Source of the DNA: Thermococcus thioreducens
GTDB lineage: Archaea > Methanobacteriota_B > Thermococci > Thermococcales > Thermococcaceae
Reading direction: 5' to 3'
Length of the DNA: 64,000 nucleotides
Assembly (NCBI RefSeq): GCF_002214545.1
Contig: NZ_CP015105.1
Span: forward strand, 1,364,001 to 1,428,000
The notes below the pieces were generated by a model that was not told the DNA's origin, did no database searches, and saw only the letters and a list, made by a program, of their open reading frames with translations. Made by a program: the position numbers and the translations under genes. The number at the start of each line of letters is the position of its first letter. The first letter of the stretch is position 1. Shown in pieces: positions 54,665-62,735 of this stretch.

Positions 54665-57600
54665 TCAAACCGCCTTCCAGAAGGGGTCCTTCTGGGCCTT
54701 AACCTTCGCCGTCATCTTGAGGGCTTTTATGTCCGTCTCGTCGAGCTCGTTCTTGAGCTGCTTGGCGAGGATTATGACGTCGTTCTTGCTTAAATCGACG
54801 TAGAGCGTCTCTCCCGGGTGTATGTGCCTGCCGACGATTGCTCCCTCGATGGCTATCGCAACGGCATCGCCCTTCTTGGCCTCGCTAACGAAGTCGTTCT
54901 TGTTCTTGATGGACTTTATCGTTCCGACCTTCTCCCCGTTCTGCTTTATCAGAACCACGCCAGGCCTTATCCTCCCCTCAACGACCTCAACACCAACTAT
55001 GGCCGGCTTGCTCCTCCTGAAGACGTAGCGCTCGTCCGGATAGAGCCTTATCACCCCGGGGAAGGTGACGTTCTTGAGCAGCTCGCGCTTCCTCTTCTCC
55101 TCCTCAGCCTTGACCCAGGCCTCGTAGTCTTCAATGAGCTTGTAGATGATGTTGCCGGTGAAGATGGGCACTCCTTTGGCCTTCGCAACTTCCTCAGCGT
55201 CTTCGTTCACCTTGACGTTGAAGCCAAGGACAACGCCGTACTTCTCTTCCTCCTCGCGGACGCTCAAAGCCTCCATGACGTCGGTCTTGCTGATGTTCCC
55301 GACGTCGGCCTTCCTTATGGGGATGTTTTTCTCGCCGAGCTCCTTGCTGAGGGCTTCGAGCGAGCCAAGGGTATCTGCTTTGACTATGACGCCCACCTTG
55401 CCGGTGCTTATGACGACGCTCTGTATCTGGCTCAGAATCTCCTGCCTGGCCTTCTCGACTTCTTCCTCCGAGCGGGCCGCTATAACCGGCGAGCCCGCTA
55501 AGGCCTCCTCAAGACCGGGGGCGGCTATCTTTATTCCCGCAGCAGCGACGACCTCGTCAACCTGGTCGAAGCGGAATCTTGGATCGCGTATCTCGTCGAG
55601 GGGCTTCGGCTTGAGGAGTGCGCGGATTTTAGTGACTATCGCCTTGTCCTTGCCGCCAACCACTATTGTGTCGTCCTTGTGGAGCGTTCCGTCGTAGATT
55701 ATGACGTCTATCGTTGTCCCGAGGCCGAGTTCCTCCCTAACCTCAAGGATTGTGCCGCGTGCAGGCCCTTCAACCTCTATCTTGAGCTTCTCCTCAAGGT
55801 ACTTCTGGCTCAGACCGGCTATGAGCACGAGCAGCTCCGGAACGCCTATGCCGTATTTTGCCGAAATCGGGACTATCGCAAGCTCTCTCGTAAAGTTCTG
55901 CACCCTGTCAAAGCGGTTGGCCTGAAAGCCCATCTCGTAGAACGTGCCTATCAGCTCCCAGAGCTTGGTTTCGAGTTCCTGCTGAGCTCTCGGATCCTGC
56001 TTCTTGATGTTGACGAGAAAAGGCTCGTCCTCCTCCACCTTCCAGCCCTTTATCCTGTCTATCTTGTTGGCGGCAACTATGAACGGTGTCCTGTTCCTCC
56101 TGAGGATTTCGATGCTCTCTATGGTCTGGGGCTGGAAGCCCTCGTTGATGTCCACGATGAGGACGGCCAGGTCGGCAAGGCTCCCTCCCCTCGCGCGCAG
56201 GCTCGTGAAGGCCTCGTGACCGGGCGTGTCAATGAAGAGCAGGCCAGGGAGCCTTATCTCGCCCTTCCAGAGCTTGATGAGCGGACCGGCGAGCTGCTTT
56301 ATGGTGTCGATAGGAACCTCGGTCGCGCCTATATGCTGGGTTATTCCACCGGCCTCCTTGCCGGCGACGTTCGTGCGCCTGATGCGGTCAAGGAGCGTGG
56401 TATTGTGCACCAGTATACCGTTGGCTACAAAACTGTGGGTTTCAGTGGTGAGGTCATACACGTAGCCGTCGTAGTCAAACTCTTCGATCTTCTCAACGGG
56501 GACGAAAACGAAGTTCTCGACTATGTTGCGGACGTATTCCACGTCCCTTGAGTCGAACTCCCTGTTGCGCCAGACCTCAAGGAGTTCCCTTCCGAGTTCG
56601 GTCAGTCTTCCATCCTTTATGAGGCCGTCCTTTTCAAGGGCAATCAGGTAGTTACGGTCTCTGATTTTGCCCTCAAGGACTGCAAGTTTCCTGGAGAGGC
56701 TTGGTGAGCCATTTTCTATGGCATCGAGAATCCTCATAAGGGTCTCGTAGCTCGGAGCCTCCATTGATTCATACTTTGAGTAAAACGGAACGAACGAGTT
56801 CAGCTCCGTCCTCGTGAAGCCAAAGAGGAGCCTGAGGCGTTTGAGTTCCTCAAATATAGGGTAAGTTTCGCTCTTCTTGCTCTTTTCGATGGCTCCCTCC
56901 AAGTCTTTCGCCTTCTTTTCCACGGTGAATCCTATGAAATGCCTGAAGGCCTTGAGGTTTCTTCTTCCCGAGATTACGAGGGTAGTGTACTTCGAGCGGT
57001 AGAGCTTTGAGACTATCCCGAACCTCAACAGAACAAGTGAAAGGTCCTCAAGGAACTCCTGCGAGGCGCTGGTTATCTCTATTCTGGCATCCTTCAGGTT
57101 AACGTAGCCGTCGGTGTCAAAGTACCCCCTCAGGAACTCGGCGACGTATTCCCTCGGTGCAATGAACAGCACTTTGGGAACCTTGATGCTCCGCGCTTTC
57201 TGTTTCTCGGGATAGTCAAATAGAACCCTGAGGAGTCGTATCAACGCGTTCTTGCCCTTTCTAATCTCAATTTCCCATGAGGTTCTTCTCTTGACCCTTA
57301 CGAGCTCCACCCCGAGGGATTCTATCCCCTTGAGCCTCTCAAAGACTTCAACGTCGTTGTTGGCTATCTTGTCCTGGCTCCCATCGCCAAACATGACACC
57401 GGCAAAGTAGAAGAGCGACCTCCACTCTTCATTGCCCCTTGGAAGTTTGATGTAGTGAAGTGGCTTTCCTGAGCGGTGGATCCTTGGGGTGAAAGCTACC
57501 CTCTCGACTTCATCCCAGAGGCGGAGTTTTTCAATGTCCTCTACCCTGAAGACGTTCTTTTTGACCTTGTAGTCCCTCTCGCCCCTGAAGTACTTTCCGA

Positions 57601-58093
57601 GCTCCTCAAGGGCTTCTTCCTTCAACCTTACTATGAGCTCTTCAACGGAAAGCTTTCTCCTCACGAAGCCCTCAAAGTCCCCATCAGTATCGGGGATTTT
57701 CCTTGGAACTGCAACATAATCTCCAGGGCGTAGCTCTTCGGCCCGGATCCAGCCCCTGGTGGTTAAGAACGGGTGCTCCGGTGTTACGGAAACGCTGTGC
57801 CAGTTCCTGAGCTTTACCCTGAGCATCTTGCCCCTATGCCTGAGACGCCATACGTGTGTTCCCTTCACAAGCCCTATTCCACCGCTGGAAACCGCTCCCG
57901 GGACGGGCAGTTCCAGTTTTCTGATCTCCTTTTCAGAATCCCTGTGAACAACCTCTCCCGAGTATGCAAAGAGTCTTTCAAGCTCAACTGGCCCAAGTCC
58001 GGGTAAAATAACCTTCTCTTCTGGCAGGAGGCACTTGCCGTGGTCAACATGTCCGAGAACCGCAATAATTGGCTGCCTAATTCTCTTCGTCAT
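54665..58093 (-). CDS. infB: Translation initiation factor aIF5B (IF-2) with intein
   Basis: A 1142-residue precursor; after removal of the 544-residue intein the host protein is 598 residues, the standard archaeal length. Exteins: GHVDHGK (G1) is split from TTLLDRIRR by the intein, DTPGHEAF (G3) and AANKIDRIKG (G4) follow; domains II-IV run to the C-terminal DIKALKMTAKVKAQKDPFW. aIF5B is a GTPase that joins ribosomal subunits and places initiator tRNA. ATG 58093 follows GAGGTGA; GTG 58102 is a longer option. The gene belongs with the rpl7ae-rps28e-rpl24e-ndk set but is separated from it by a gene on the opposite strand. Confidence 0.96.
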   Translation of the reverse strand: MTKRIRQPIIAVLGHVDHGKCLLPEEKVILPGLGPVELERLFAYSGEVVHRDSEKEIRKLELPVPGAVSSGGIGLVKGTHVWRLRHRGKMLRVKLRNWHSVSVTPEHPFLTTRGWIRAEELRPGDYVAVPRKIPDTDGDFEGFVRRKLSVEELIVRLKEEALEELGKYFRGERDYKVKKNVFRVEDIEKLRLWDEVERVAFTPRIHRSGKPLHYIKLPRGNEEWRSLFYFAGVMFGDGSQDKIANNDVEVFERLKGIESLGVELVRVKRRTSWEIEIRKGKNALIRLLRVLFDYPEKQKARSIKVPKVLFIAPREYVAEFLRGYFDTDGYVNLKDARIEITSASQEFLEDLSLVLLRFGIVSKLYRSKYTTLVISGRRNLKAFRHFIGFTVEKKAKDLEGAIEKSKKSETYPIFEELKRLRLLFGFTRTELNSFVPFYSKYESMEAPSYETLMRILDAIENGSPSLSRKLAVLEGKIRDRNYLIALEKDGLIKDGRLTELGRELLEVWRNREFDSRDVEYVRNIVENFVFVPVEKIEEFDYDGYVYDLTTETHSFVANGILVHNTTLLDRIRRTNVAGKEAGGITQHIGATEVPIDTIKQLAGPLIKLWKGEIRLPGLLFIDTPGHEAFTSLRARGGSLADLAVLIVDINEGFQPQTIESIEILRRNRTPFIVAANKIDRIKGWKVEEDEPFLVNIKKQDPRAQQELETKLWELIGTFYEMGFQANRFDRVQNFTRELAIVPISAKYGIGVPELLVLIAGLSQKYLEEKLKIEVEGPARGTILEVREELGLGTTIDVIIYDGTLHKDDTIVVGGKDKAIVTKIRALLKPKPLDEIRDPRFRFDQVDEVVAAAGIKIAAPGLEEALAGSPVIAARSEEEVEKARQEILSQIQSVVISTGKVGVIVKADTLGSLEALSKELGEKNIPIRKADVGNISKTDVMEALSVREEEEKYGVVLGFNVKVNEDAEEVAKAKGVPIFTGNIIYKLIEDYEAWVKAEEEKRKRELLKNVTFPGVIRLYPDERYVFRRSKPAIVGVEVVEGRIRPGVVLIKQNGEKVGTIKSIKNKNDFVSEAKKGDAVAIAIEGAIVGRHIHPGETLYVDLSKNDVIILAKQLKNELDETDIKALKMTAKVKAQKDPFWKAV
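56402..58033 (-). mobile_element. Intein in the P-loop of aIF5B, with LAGLIDADG homing endonuclease
   Basis: The intein is 544 residues (1632 bases) and interrupts GHVDHGK|TTLLD. It begins CLLPEEKVILPGLGPVELER (Cys1), has splice block B near TPEHPFLTTRGWIRAEELRPG, and closes with VHN before the Thr+1. Two LAGLIDADG-type motifs are visible, LFYFAGVMFGDGSQDK and VAEFLRGYFDTDGYVN, each with the catalytic Asp. Inteins at this IF2 position are known in Pyrococcus and Thermococcus. It should self-splice and may home into intein-free alleles. Confidence 0.95.
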
Positions 58094-58188
58094 CGTCCTC
58101 ACCTCTGAGCTTAACTCCGGTGGGGGCTTTTAAAGGTTCGCCGGCGGAAGGATTAAAAGGTTTACTCGTAAGTTTTCACGGTGGTTGG

Positions 58189-59060
58189 ATGATAGCGCTC
58201 GCACTCGGGTTAATTGTTTGCCTGGGAACGGCCCTCGTACTCGGGAAGCTGAAGGGAAGGAGCTATGAGCTAACGATGGCCCTCAACACCCCCTGCTAAC
58301 GTACCTCATCGCGGACGGCCTCTACGGTGACTGGAAGGATATCGGAAACGTTTTCTTTTCCACACCACTCGGTGATTTCACTCCAGGGGAGCTGATAGGC
58401 ATCCAGACGTTCTTGGCAATTCTCATCGTCGTTGCCTACCTCTGGCTCAGAGGCGGGAAATCCCTGACAGTGGACGAGTTTTCCGGCATCTCCCCAATGT
58501 TCTGGGTGGTTCTCGGCACGGGGATGGCTCTTGCATCAAGCGCACTTCCCCTCCTGGCTTTACCAAGTCTGATGCTATACTCGGCCCTCGTTCTGCTCTC
58601 CGAAAAGAACCCGCTGGGCTGGTTAAACGCTGAACCCTGTCACGGGGAGCTCGGGGAATTCGCAGAGGAGCTAGGTCTTAAATGCCTAACCGATGAGGAA
58701 AGCCTTTCAATCTACAGGCTCAAGGGGTACATCATAGTGGGCGGAAAAGCCCGTCGCGATTTTCCCCGCTGGAGAGAGGTAGTAAAGTGTCTCTCCGAAC
58801 TTCCGGAAACCGGGAGGTTCCGCCTCGCCCTGTATCTGGTGGGCCTCATTCCTCTTCCAGTCGGGATAATCCTTGGGGAGGGCTTCGTAACTGCGCTGAT
58901 TCTCGTCCCTCTGATGTTGCTCCTGTATATGGCCATCTTAATCGCCACGGTCAGAGGAACGCGCTCGCTCCTCCCTGAAACGTGTAGGGAGGTTATGGAT
59001 GAATACGTGGAATTTGTTAGAAGGAACCAGAAGGGAAAAAGAGGGTTCGTGATAGGCTGA
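58189..59060 (+). pseudogene. Membrane protein gene, frameshifted at a C run
   Basis: The first frame (ATG 58189, after GGTGGTTGG) gives IALALGLIVCLGTALVLGKL and ends at a stop after ALNTPC. The second frame continues PLLTYLIADGLYGDWKDIGN and GELIGIQTFLAILIVVAYLW, then SPMFWVVLGTGMALASSALP, a cytoplasmic stretch, and two more helices (LALYLVGLIPLPVGIILGEG, ALILVPLMLLLYMAILIATV). They join if the five C at 58289-58293 were six. The protein would be about 290 residues with five or six helices. Family not recognised. It sits on the opposite strand between ndk and infB. Confidence 0.7.
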
Positions 59061-59080
59061 CTCTCCTCCACATTTCATGG

Positions 59081-59593
59081 TCAGTCCATGCTGTCCATGT
59101 ACTCCCTCTTTCCCTTTGCGTGGGTGTGGTAGAACCAGTCGGCGGCCTTCCAATACTCAAAGAGTTCTTCTGGCTTGAAGTAGAGGTTTATCTCCCTCTC
59201 GGCGCTTTCAGGGCTGTCGGAGGCGTGGATGACGTTGTATATGGCATCGCCAACGTCGAGGCCGTAGTCGCCCCTTATGCTTCCGGGCTCTGCATCCTTC
59301 GGATCGGTGGCACCAGCCATCTTCCTGACGACGCTTATGGCGTAGCGTCCCTCGATCACCATTACAACACTAGGCGCTTTGGTGATGTAGTCTATGAGCG
59401 GCTCGAAGAAGGGCTTGCCCCTGTGCTCCTCGTAGTGTTTCTCGGCAAGCTCCCTGTCAATCCATATCATCTTCATCCCGACGATTTTAAGTCCGCGCTT
59501 CTCAAAACGGCTGATTATTTCACCCACGAGACCCCTTACAACGGCGTCGGGCTTCAGTATAACGAGTGTCCTCTCTATCTTCCTCTCGGCCAT
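59081..59593 (-). CDS. ndk: Nucleoside diphosphate kinase
   Basis: A 170-residue Ndk. [20 protein letters not shown] is the N terminus; [12 protein letters not shown] binds the nucleotide; [16 protein letters not shown] carries the catalytic His that is phosphorylated. It equilibrates nucleoside di- and triphosphates in the cytoplasm and usually works as a hexamer. The archaeal form is slightly longer at the C terminus. ATG 59593 follows GGTGTTGCCA; TTG 59602 would add three residues. It is the last gene of the rpl7ae-rps28e-rpl24e-ndk operon. The next gene is on the other strand. Confidence 0.97.
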   Translation of the reverse strand: MAERKIERTLVILKPDAVVRGLVGEIISRFEKRGLKIVGMKMIWIDRELAEKHYEEHRGKPFFEPLIDYITKAPSVVMVIEGRYAISVVRKMAGATDPKDAEPGSIRGDYGLDVGDAIYNVIHASDSPESAEREINLYFKPEELFEYWKAADWFYHTHAKGKREYMDSMD

Positions 59594-59694
59594 TGGCAAC
59601 ACCGAAGTTAGTTGGCCGGGTGGTTAATAGGTTTTTTGGAGGTACTTGAGGCGTAAGAAACGCCAAGACAGAAACGGGAAGAGAAAGAAAGAAA

Positions 59695-59901
59695 TCACTT
59701 TCTCCTCTTGGCCCTCTGGAGCCTGGCCTCCTGGAAGGCCTTGGTCCACTTGAGCTTCCTCGGGTTCCTGCCCATGAAGTAGTACTTCTCGCACTTGCTG
59801 GAGCAGAAGAACAGGACTCTGCCGTCGTTCCTGACGTACATTTTGCCCGTTCCCGGCTCGAACTCCTTTCCGCAGTAAGAGCAGACGTTCCACCTGGCCA
59901 T
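59695..59901 (-). CDS. rpl24e: 50S ribosomal protein L24e
   Basis: A 68-residue L24e. [20 protein letters not shown] has the first Cys pair, [17 protein letters not shown] the second, making a CxxC-CxxxC zinc finger, and [15 protein letters not shown] is the conserved end. It sits on the large subunit near the factor site. Good GGAGGTAATCGCG precedes the ATG. It lies 5 bases downstream of rps28e and is part of the classical archaeal ribosomal/ndk operon. Confidence 0.98.
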   Translation of the reverse strand: MARWNVCSYCGKEFEPGTGKMYVRNDGRVLFFCSSKCEKYYFMGRNPRKLKWTKAFQEARLQRAKRRK

Positions 59902-59906
59902 CGCGA

Positions 59907-60119
59907 TTACCTCCTAGCCCTGATCTCCCTGGCTTCACGCTCGGTCTCCCTGAGGATGACTATATCGCCGACGCGGACCGGGCCCTTGATGTTCCTTCTT
60001 ATGACGCGGCCCTTGTCGCGGCCTTCCAAAACCCTGACCTTGACCTGAGTAACGCCACCGGTGACGCCGGTTCTGGCAACGATCTCAATAACCTCAGCCG
60101 GGTATCCTTCGTCGCTCAT
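59907..60119 (-). CDS. rps28e: 30S ribosomal protein S28e
   Basis: A 70-residue S28e. [21 protein letters not shown], then [20 protein letters not shown], then [19 protein letters not shown], an OB-fold specific to archaea and eukaryotes. It binds the small-subunit head near the mRNA exit. It follows rpl7ae after 78 bases and precedes rpl24e by 5, so it belongs to the same operon. Sequence shows nothing unusual. Confidence 0.98.
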   Translation of the reverse strand: MSDEGYPAEVIEIVARTGVTGGVTQVKVRVLEGRDKGRVIRRNIKGPVRVGDIVILRETEREAREIRARR

Positions 60120-60197
60120 TTCTCACACCCCTTAACCTAAAAATCCCTCGCACGGATGAACTTAAACTTTTCCGTGAGTGAAGGAAGGAAAAGGAGC

Positions 60198-60569
60198 TCA
60201 CTTCATGAGCTCCCTGACCTTCATAGCGATGTCCTCAACGAGCTCGCGGCCCTTGCCGGGCTCAATTATGGCGACGCTCGCGGCCGGAACCTCGATTCCA
60301 GCGGCGGCGCCGAGCTCCTTCTTGCTCGGAACGTAGATGTACGGAATCTCCTTCTCCTCGCACAGCGGCGGGAGATGGGCAACTATCTCCTCAGGGTCAA
60401 CATCCTCAGCGATGACAACGAGCTTGGCCTGGCCCCTCTCAACGGCCTTGGTCGTCTCGTTGGTACCCTTCCTAATCCTTCCGGTGTCGCGAGCGAGCTC
60501 AACAGCCTCAAGGGCCTTCTCAGCAAGCTCGGCCGGAACCTCAAACTTGACGTAGCTTGGCTTCGCCAT
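60198..60569 (-). CDS. rpl7ae: 50S ribosomal protein L7Ae
   Basis: A 123-residue L7Ae. [20 protein letters not shown], then [20 protein letters not shown], the kink-turn binding motif, followed by [20 protein letters not shown] and [20 protein letters not shown]. It binds K-turns in 23S rRNA, C/D and H/ACA guide RNAs and RNase P RNA. It leads the rpl7ae-rps28e-rpl24e-ndk operon; TATA-like CTTTTAAAG lies about 60 bases upstream. C/D and H/ACA guide RNA genes that would use it were not found in this window. Confidence 0.98.
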   Translation of the reverse strand: MAKPSYVKFEVPAELAEKALEAVELARDTGRIRKGTNETTKAVERGQAKLVVIAEDVDPEEIVAHLPPLCEEKEIPYIYVPSKKELGAAAGIEVPAASVAIIEPGKGRELVEDIAMKVRELMK

Positions 60570-60721
60570 CCTTCATCCCTCCGAAACCTCATCGTTCATC
60601 GAGTTTTGCGTGCTCAATTCCGGAGGAGGCTTTAAAAGGATTTCGATATCAGCAGCGGCCAAGCTCTTCATTCCCTAAAGGGTCAGGATGGAAAAAGAAA
60701 GGCTCATCACGCCCGGGTCTT

Positions 60722-61336
60722 TCACGCGGATTCCTTGGAGTAGCCCCTGTATATCTCCAGGCTCCGTCTTGCCCTCGCGCGCGGTATCTGGTGCCCCATC
60801 AGGGCGACTATTCTATCAGCCTTCGCCTTTCCGTGGTGGAGCATCTTGGTTTCCGTTTTAATCTTCTCGACCCTGAAGGTGTAGCCGCCGACCTCCAGCA
60901 CCTCGCCGACGACGAACTCCTCGTTCCTCGGCACCTTCACCTTGAAGGCCTGGGTAACGCCCTTGGGGAGGTATATGGAGACCTTGATGACCTTCGGGTA
61001 GGTCAAACTCTCGCCCCACAGCGTTTTAATCTTCCCTATCATGGCCTTGTTGACCCTCCTGTCTCCTTCGAGCTCTATTCCGGTTATCCTGACCTCATCG
61101 TCTTCGGTCTCGACGATGTCGCCGACCTTTATCTCCTCACCCTCCGGTAGCTCGACCTCGCTCTTAAAGCTCCTCTCGTGCTTACTGACGATGAGGGGAA
61201 CCTTGACCATCTTTGGCAGGGTGATTATCCAGACGTTGCCGCATTCATTACAGCGGAGCATCAGCTCCCTTCCTCTCTCCCTGATTACCTCGACGTCATC
61301 GCTACCGCATTCTGAACAGATAAAATACTCCTCCAT
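60722..61336 (-). CDS. HVO_0476-type zinc-finger protein
   Basis: A 204-residue protein with an N-terminal zinc ribbon (FICSECGSDDVEV, LMLRCNECGNVWI) and a second domain of mixed strands (VKVPLIVSKHERSFKSEVE, EEIKVGDIVETEDDEVRITG, GEVLEVGGYTFRVEKIKTET). It ends in a basic segment (GHQIPRARARRSLEIYRG). The family (HVO_0476, archaea only) is of unknown function; the ribbon and basic end suggest RNA or protein binding. ATG 61336 follows GGTGAGAG. It lies just upstream of the ribosomal operon on the same strand but probably has its own promoter. Confidence 0.85.
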   Translation of the reverse strand: MEEYFICSECGSDDVEVIRERGRELMLRCNECGNVWIITLPKMVKVPLIVSKHERSFKSEVELPEGEEIKVGDIVETEDDEVRITGIELEGDRRVNKAMIGKIKTLWGESLTYPKVIKVSIYLPKGVTQAFKVKVPRNEEFVVGEVLEVGGYTFRVEKIKTETKMLHHGKAKADRIVALMGHQIPRARARRSLEIYRGYSKESA

Positions 61337-61424
61337 ATCTCTCACCAGATGGAAGAATAGGGAAGGCGTTTATAAAAGTATTCAAAAATGCAAATAGACT
61401 TGTCTTATGAAAATAAAGAAAGAC

Positions 61425-62627
61425 TCACCCAACTTTTATCATCCAAATCCAGCCGACACTGACCGTTTTTGAGTCGAAGTACCAGTAATCCGGTATCGAT
61501 GCCTCAAAGGTCACGTCGTACTGAACTTGAACTATTTTGTGCCAGTTTCCATCATGCAATGCCAATTCATCAAAGCTGGCAACAGAACCGGCCATTGTTG
61601 AAAACGTATATTTGGCATTATCGGAATTCGGATCGAAGTAGAGATACCACTTAACAAGTTCTTGACTGGAATCTGATACCGGAACCATCTTGTATTTTGG
61701 TACTTCAACATTAAACGATACCCCAACCCCATAAGCACCTAATTGTACCTGAATACTCTTGTAGCCGTATTGTGTACTGCCGGGGGCTATCTCACCAAGC
61801 TGTGGATTCAATGATGGTTCCAAGTTCCAATACTGGGTTATAACACCTTTCTTGGTTCTGTAACAGCAGTAATCAGGATTCAGAGGATACAGAGAGTATC
61901 CCTGCTCACTTTTGAAGTAGGCGCCATCACTAGATACTGCCCCAGATACCATGAAATACTCCCTCGATGGGTCAGGGTCATTTTTAAGTGCTCGGTAGTG
62001 GACTTTTACGTAAACGTTTCCTGCCGGGGGACTCAAAGTCTCGTCTTCTATTGGTCCAAAGTCGTACCAGTAAGGCTCAGAAGTTCCGGTAGGCATTATT
62101 ATGTCCTTCCCTGTAATTGCCGTAGCTTTTGCTTCCATATTCTCGGGGATACCCGCCTCTTTGAAGGTTCTAATATCATTCCCAAATGTCATGGGAGACC
62201 TGGCCCACATCTCAAGCTCTTGGTAAAGCTTGGCAATGTCTCCAGAATAGTCCTCTGTAATCCTCTGGATTTTTATATTGACCCTTCCCTCAGGGGATAC
62301 CTTTATGCTGTATCCTACAATTTTTGTCCCGGGTACCTCTAGAGGAAGTGCATATACCTTATACCGTCCTGAGGTTGGGAGGGACTCAATAGCTTTCTGT
62401 ATTCTATTCGCAATATCCTCGGGAGCCAAAGGCCGTTCAGGACTTCCAAAGATAACAAATGCAGTATGGTTGGGAAGGACAATCTTTCTGAATTGTATCT
62501 CCTTGATTGCCGGAATATTGTTGCCTTCCGAAATTCCAGAACGAGTATCCAGTGTTGGTGTACCGGAAACTAAAAAGAGACTACCAACCAAGACTCCAAT
62601 CACGAACCAAACAATCCCATGCCGCAT
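61425..62627 (-). CDS. Secreted or membrane-anchored protein of unknown function
   Basis: A 400-residue protein. Residues 1-24 form a signal peptide or anchor (RHGIVWFVIGVLVGSLFLVS). The rest lacks membrane segments and has extracellular features: aromatic, Ser/Thr and Pro rich, with a CC pair in PDYCCYRT. Segments such as YKVYALPLEVPGTKIVGYSI and KVSPEGRVNIKIQRITEDYS alternate strands; the C-terminal half (GAYGVGVSFNVEVPKYKMVP, YWYFDSKTVSVGWIWMIKVG) is beta-rich, like a carbohydrate-binding or jelly-roll domain. Family not recognised. ATG 62627 follows GGAGGGGGG; the TATA-like TTTAAATATT is about 40 bases upstream. Confidence 0.7.
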   Translation of the reverse strand: MRHGIVWFVIGVLVGSLFLVSGTPTLDTRSGISEGNNIPAIKEIQFRKIVLPNHTAFVIFGSPERPLAPEDIANRIQKAIESLPTSGRYKVYALPLEVPGTKIVGYSIKVSPEGRVNIKIQRITEDYSGDIAKLYQELEMWARSPMTFGNDIRTFKEAGIPENMEAKATAITGKDIIMPTGTSEPYWYDFGPIEDETLSPPAGNVYVKVHYRALKNDPDPSREYFMVSGAVSSDGAYFKSEQGYSLYPLNPDYCCYRTKKGVITQYWNLEPSLNPQLGEIAPGSTQYGYKSIQVQLGAYGVGVSFNVEVPKYKMVPVSDSSQELVKWYLYFDPNSDNAKYTFSTMAGSVASFDELALHDGNWHKIVQVQYDVTFEASIPDYWYFDSKTVSVGWIWMIKVG

Positions 62628-62735
62628 TCGCCCCCCTCCAAGGGTGATCAAACCTACTCGGTAACCAAAATATTTAAATTTTCGCTTTGTAGTTACTAAG
62701 CACAAATTTTGGACATTGTCATGTATATACGAGAT

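Noticed and set aside
55679-56551. A 290-codon frame antisense to infB
   Set aside because: Mirror of the GTPase and intein coding frames with no start signal or motif.
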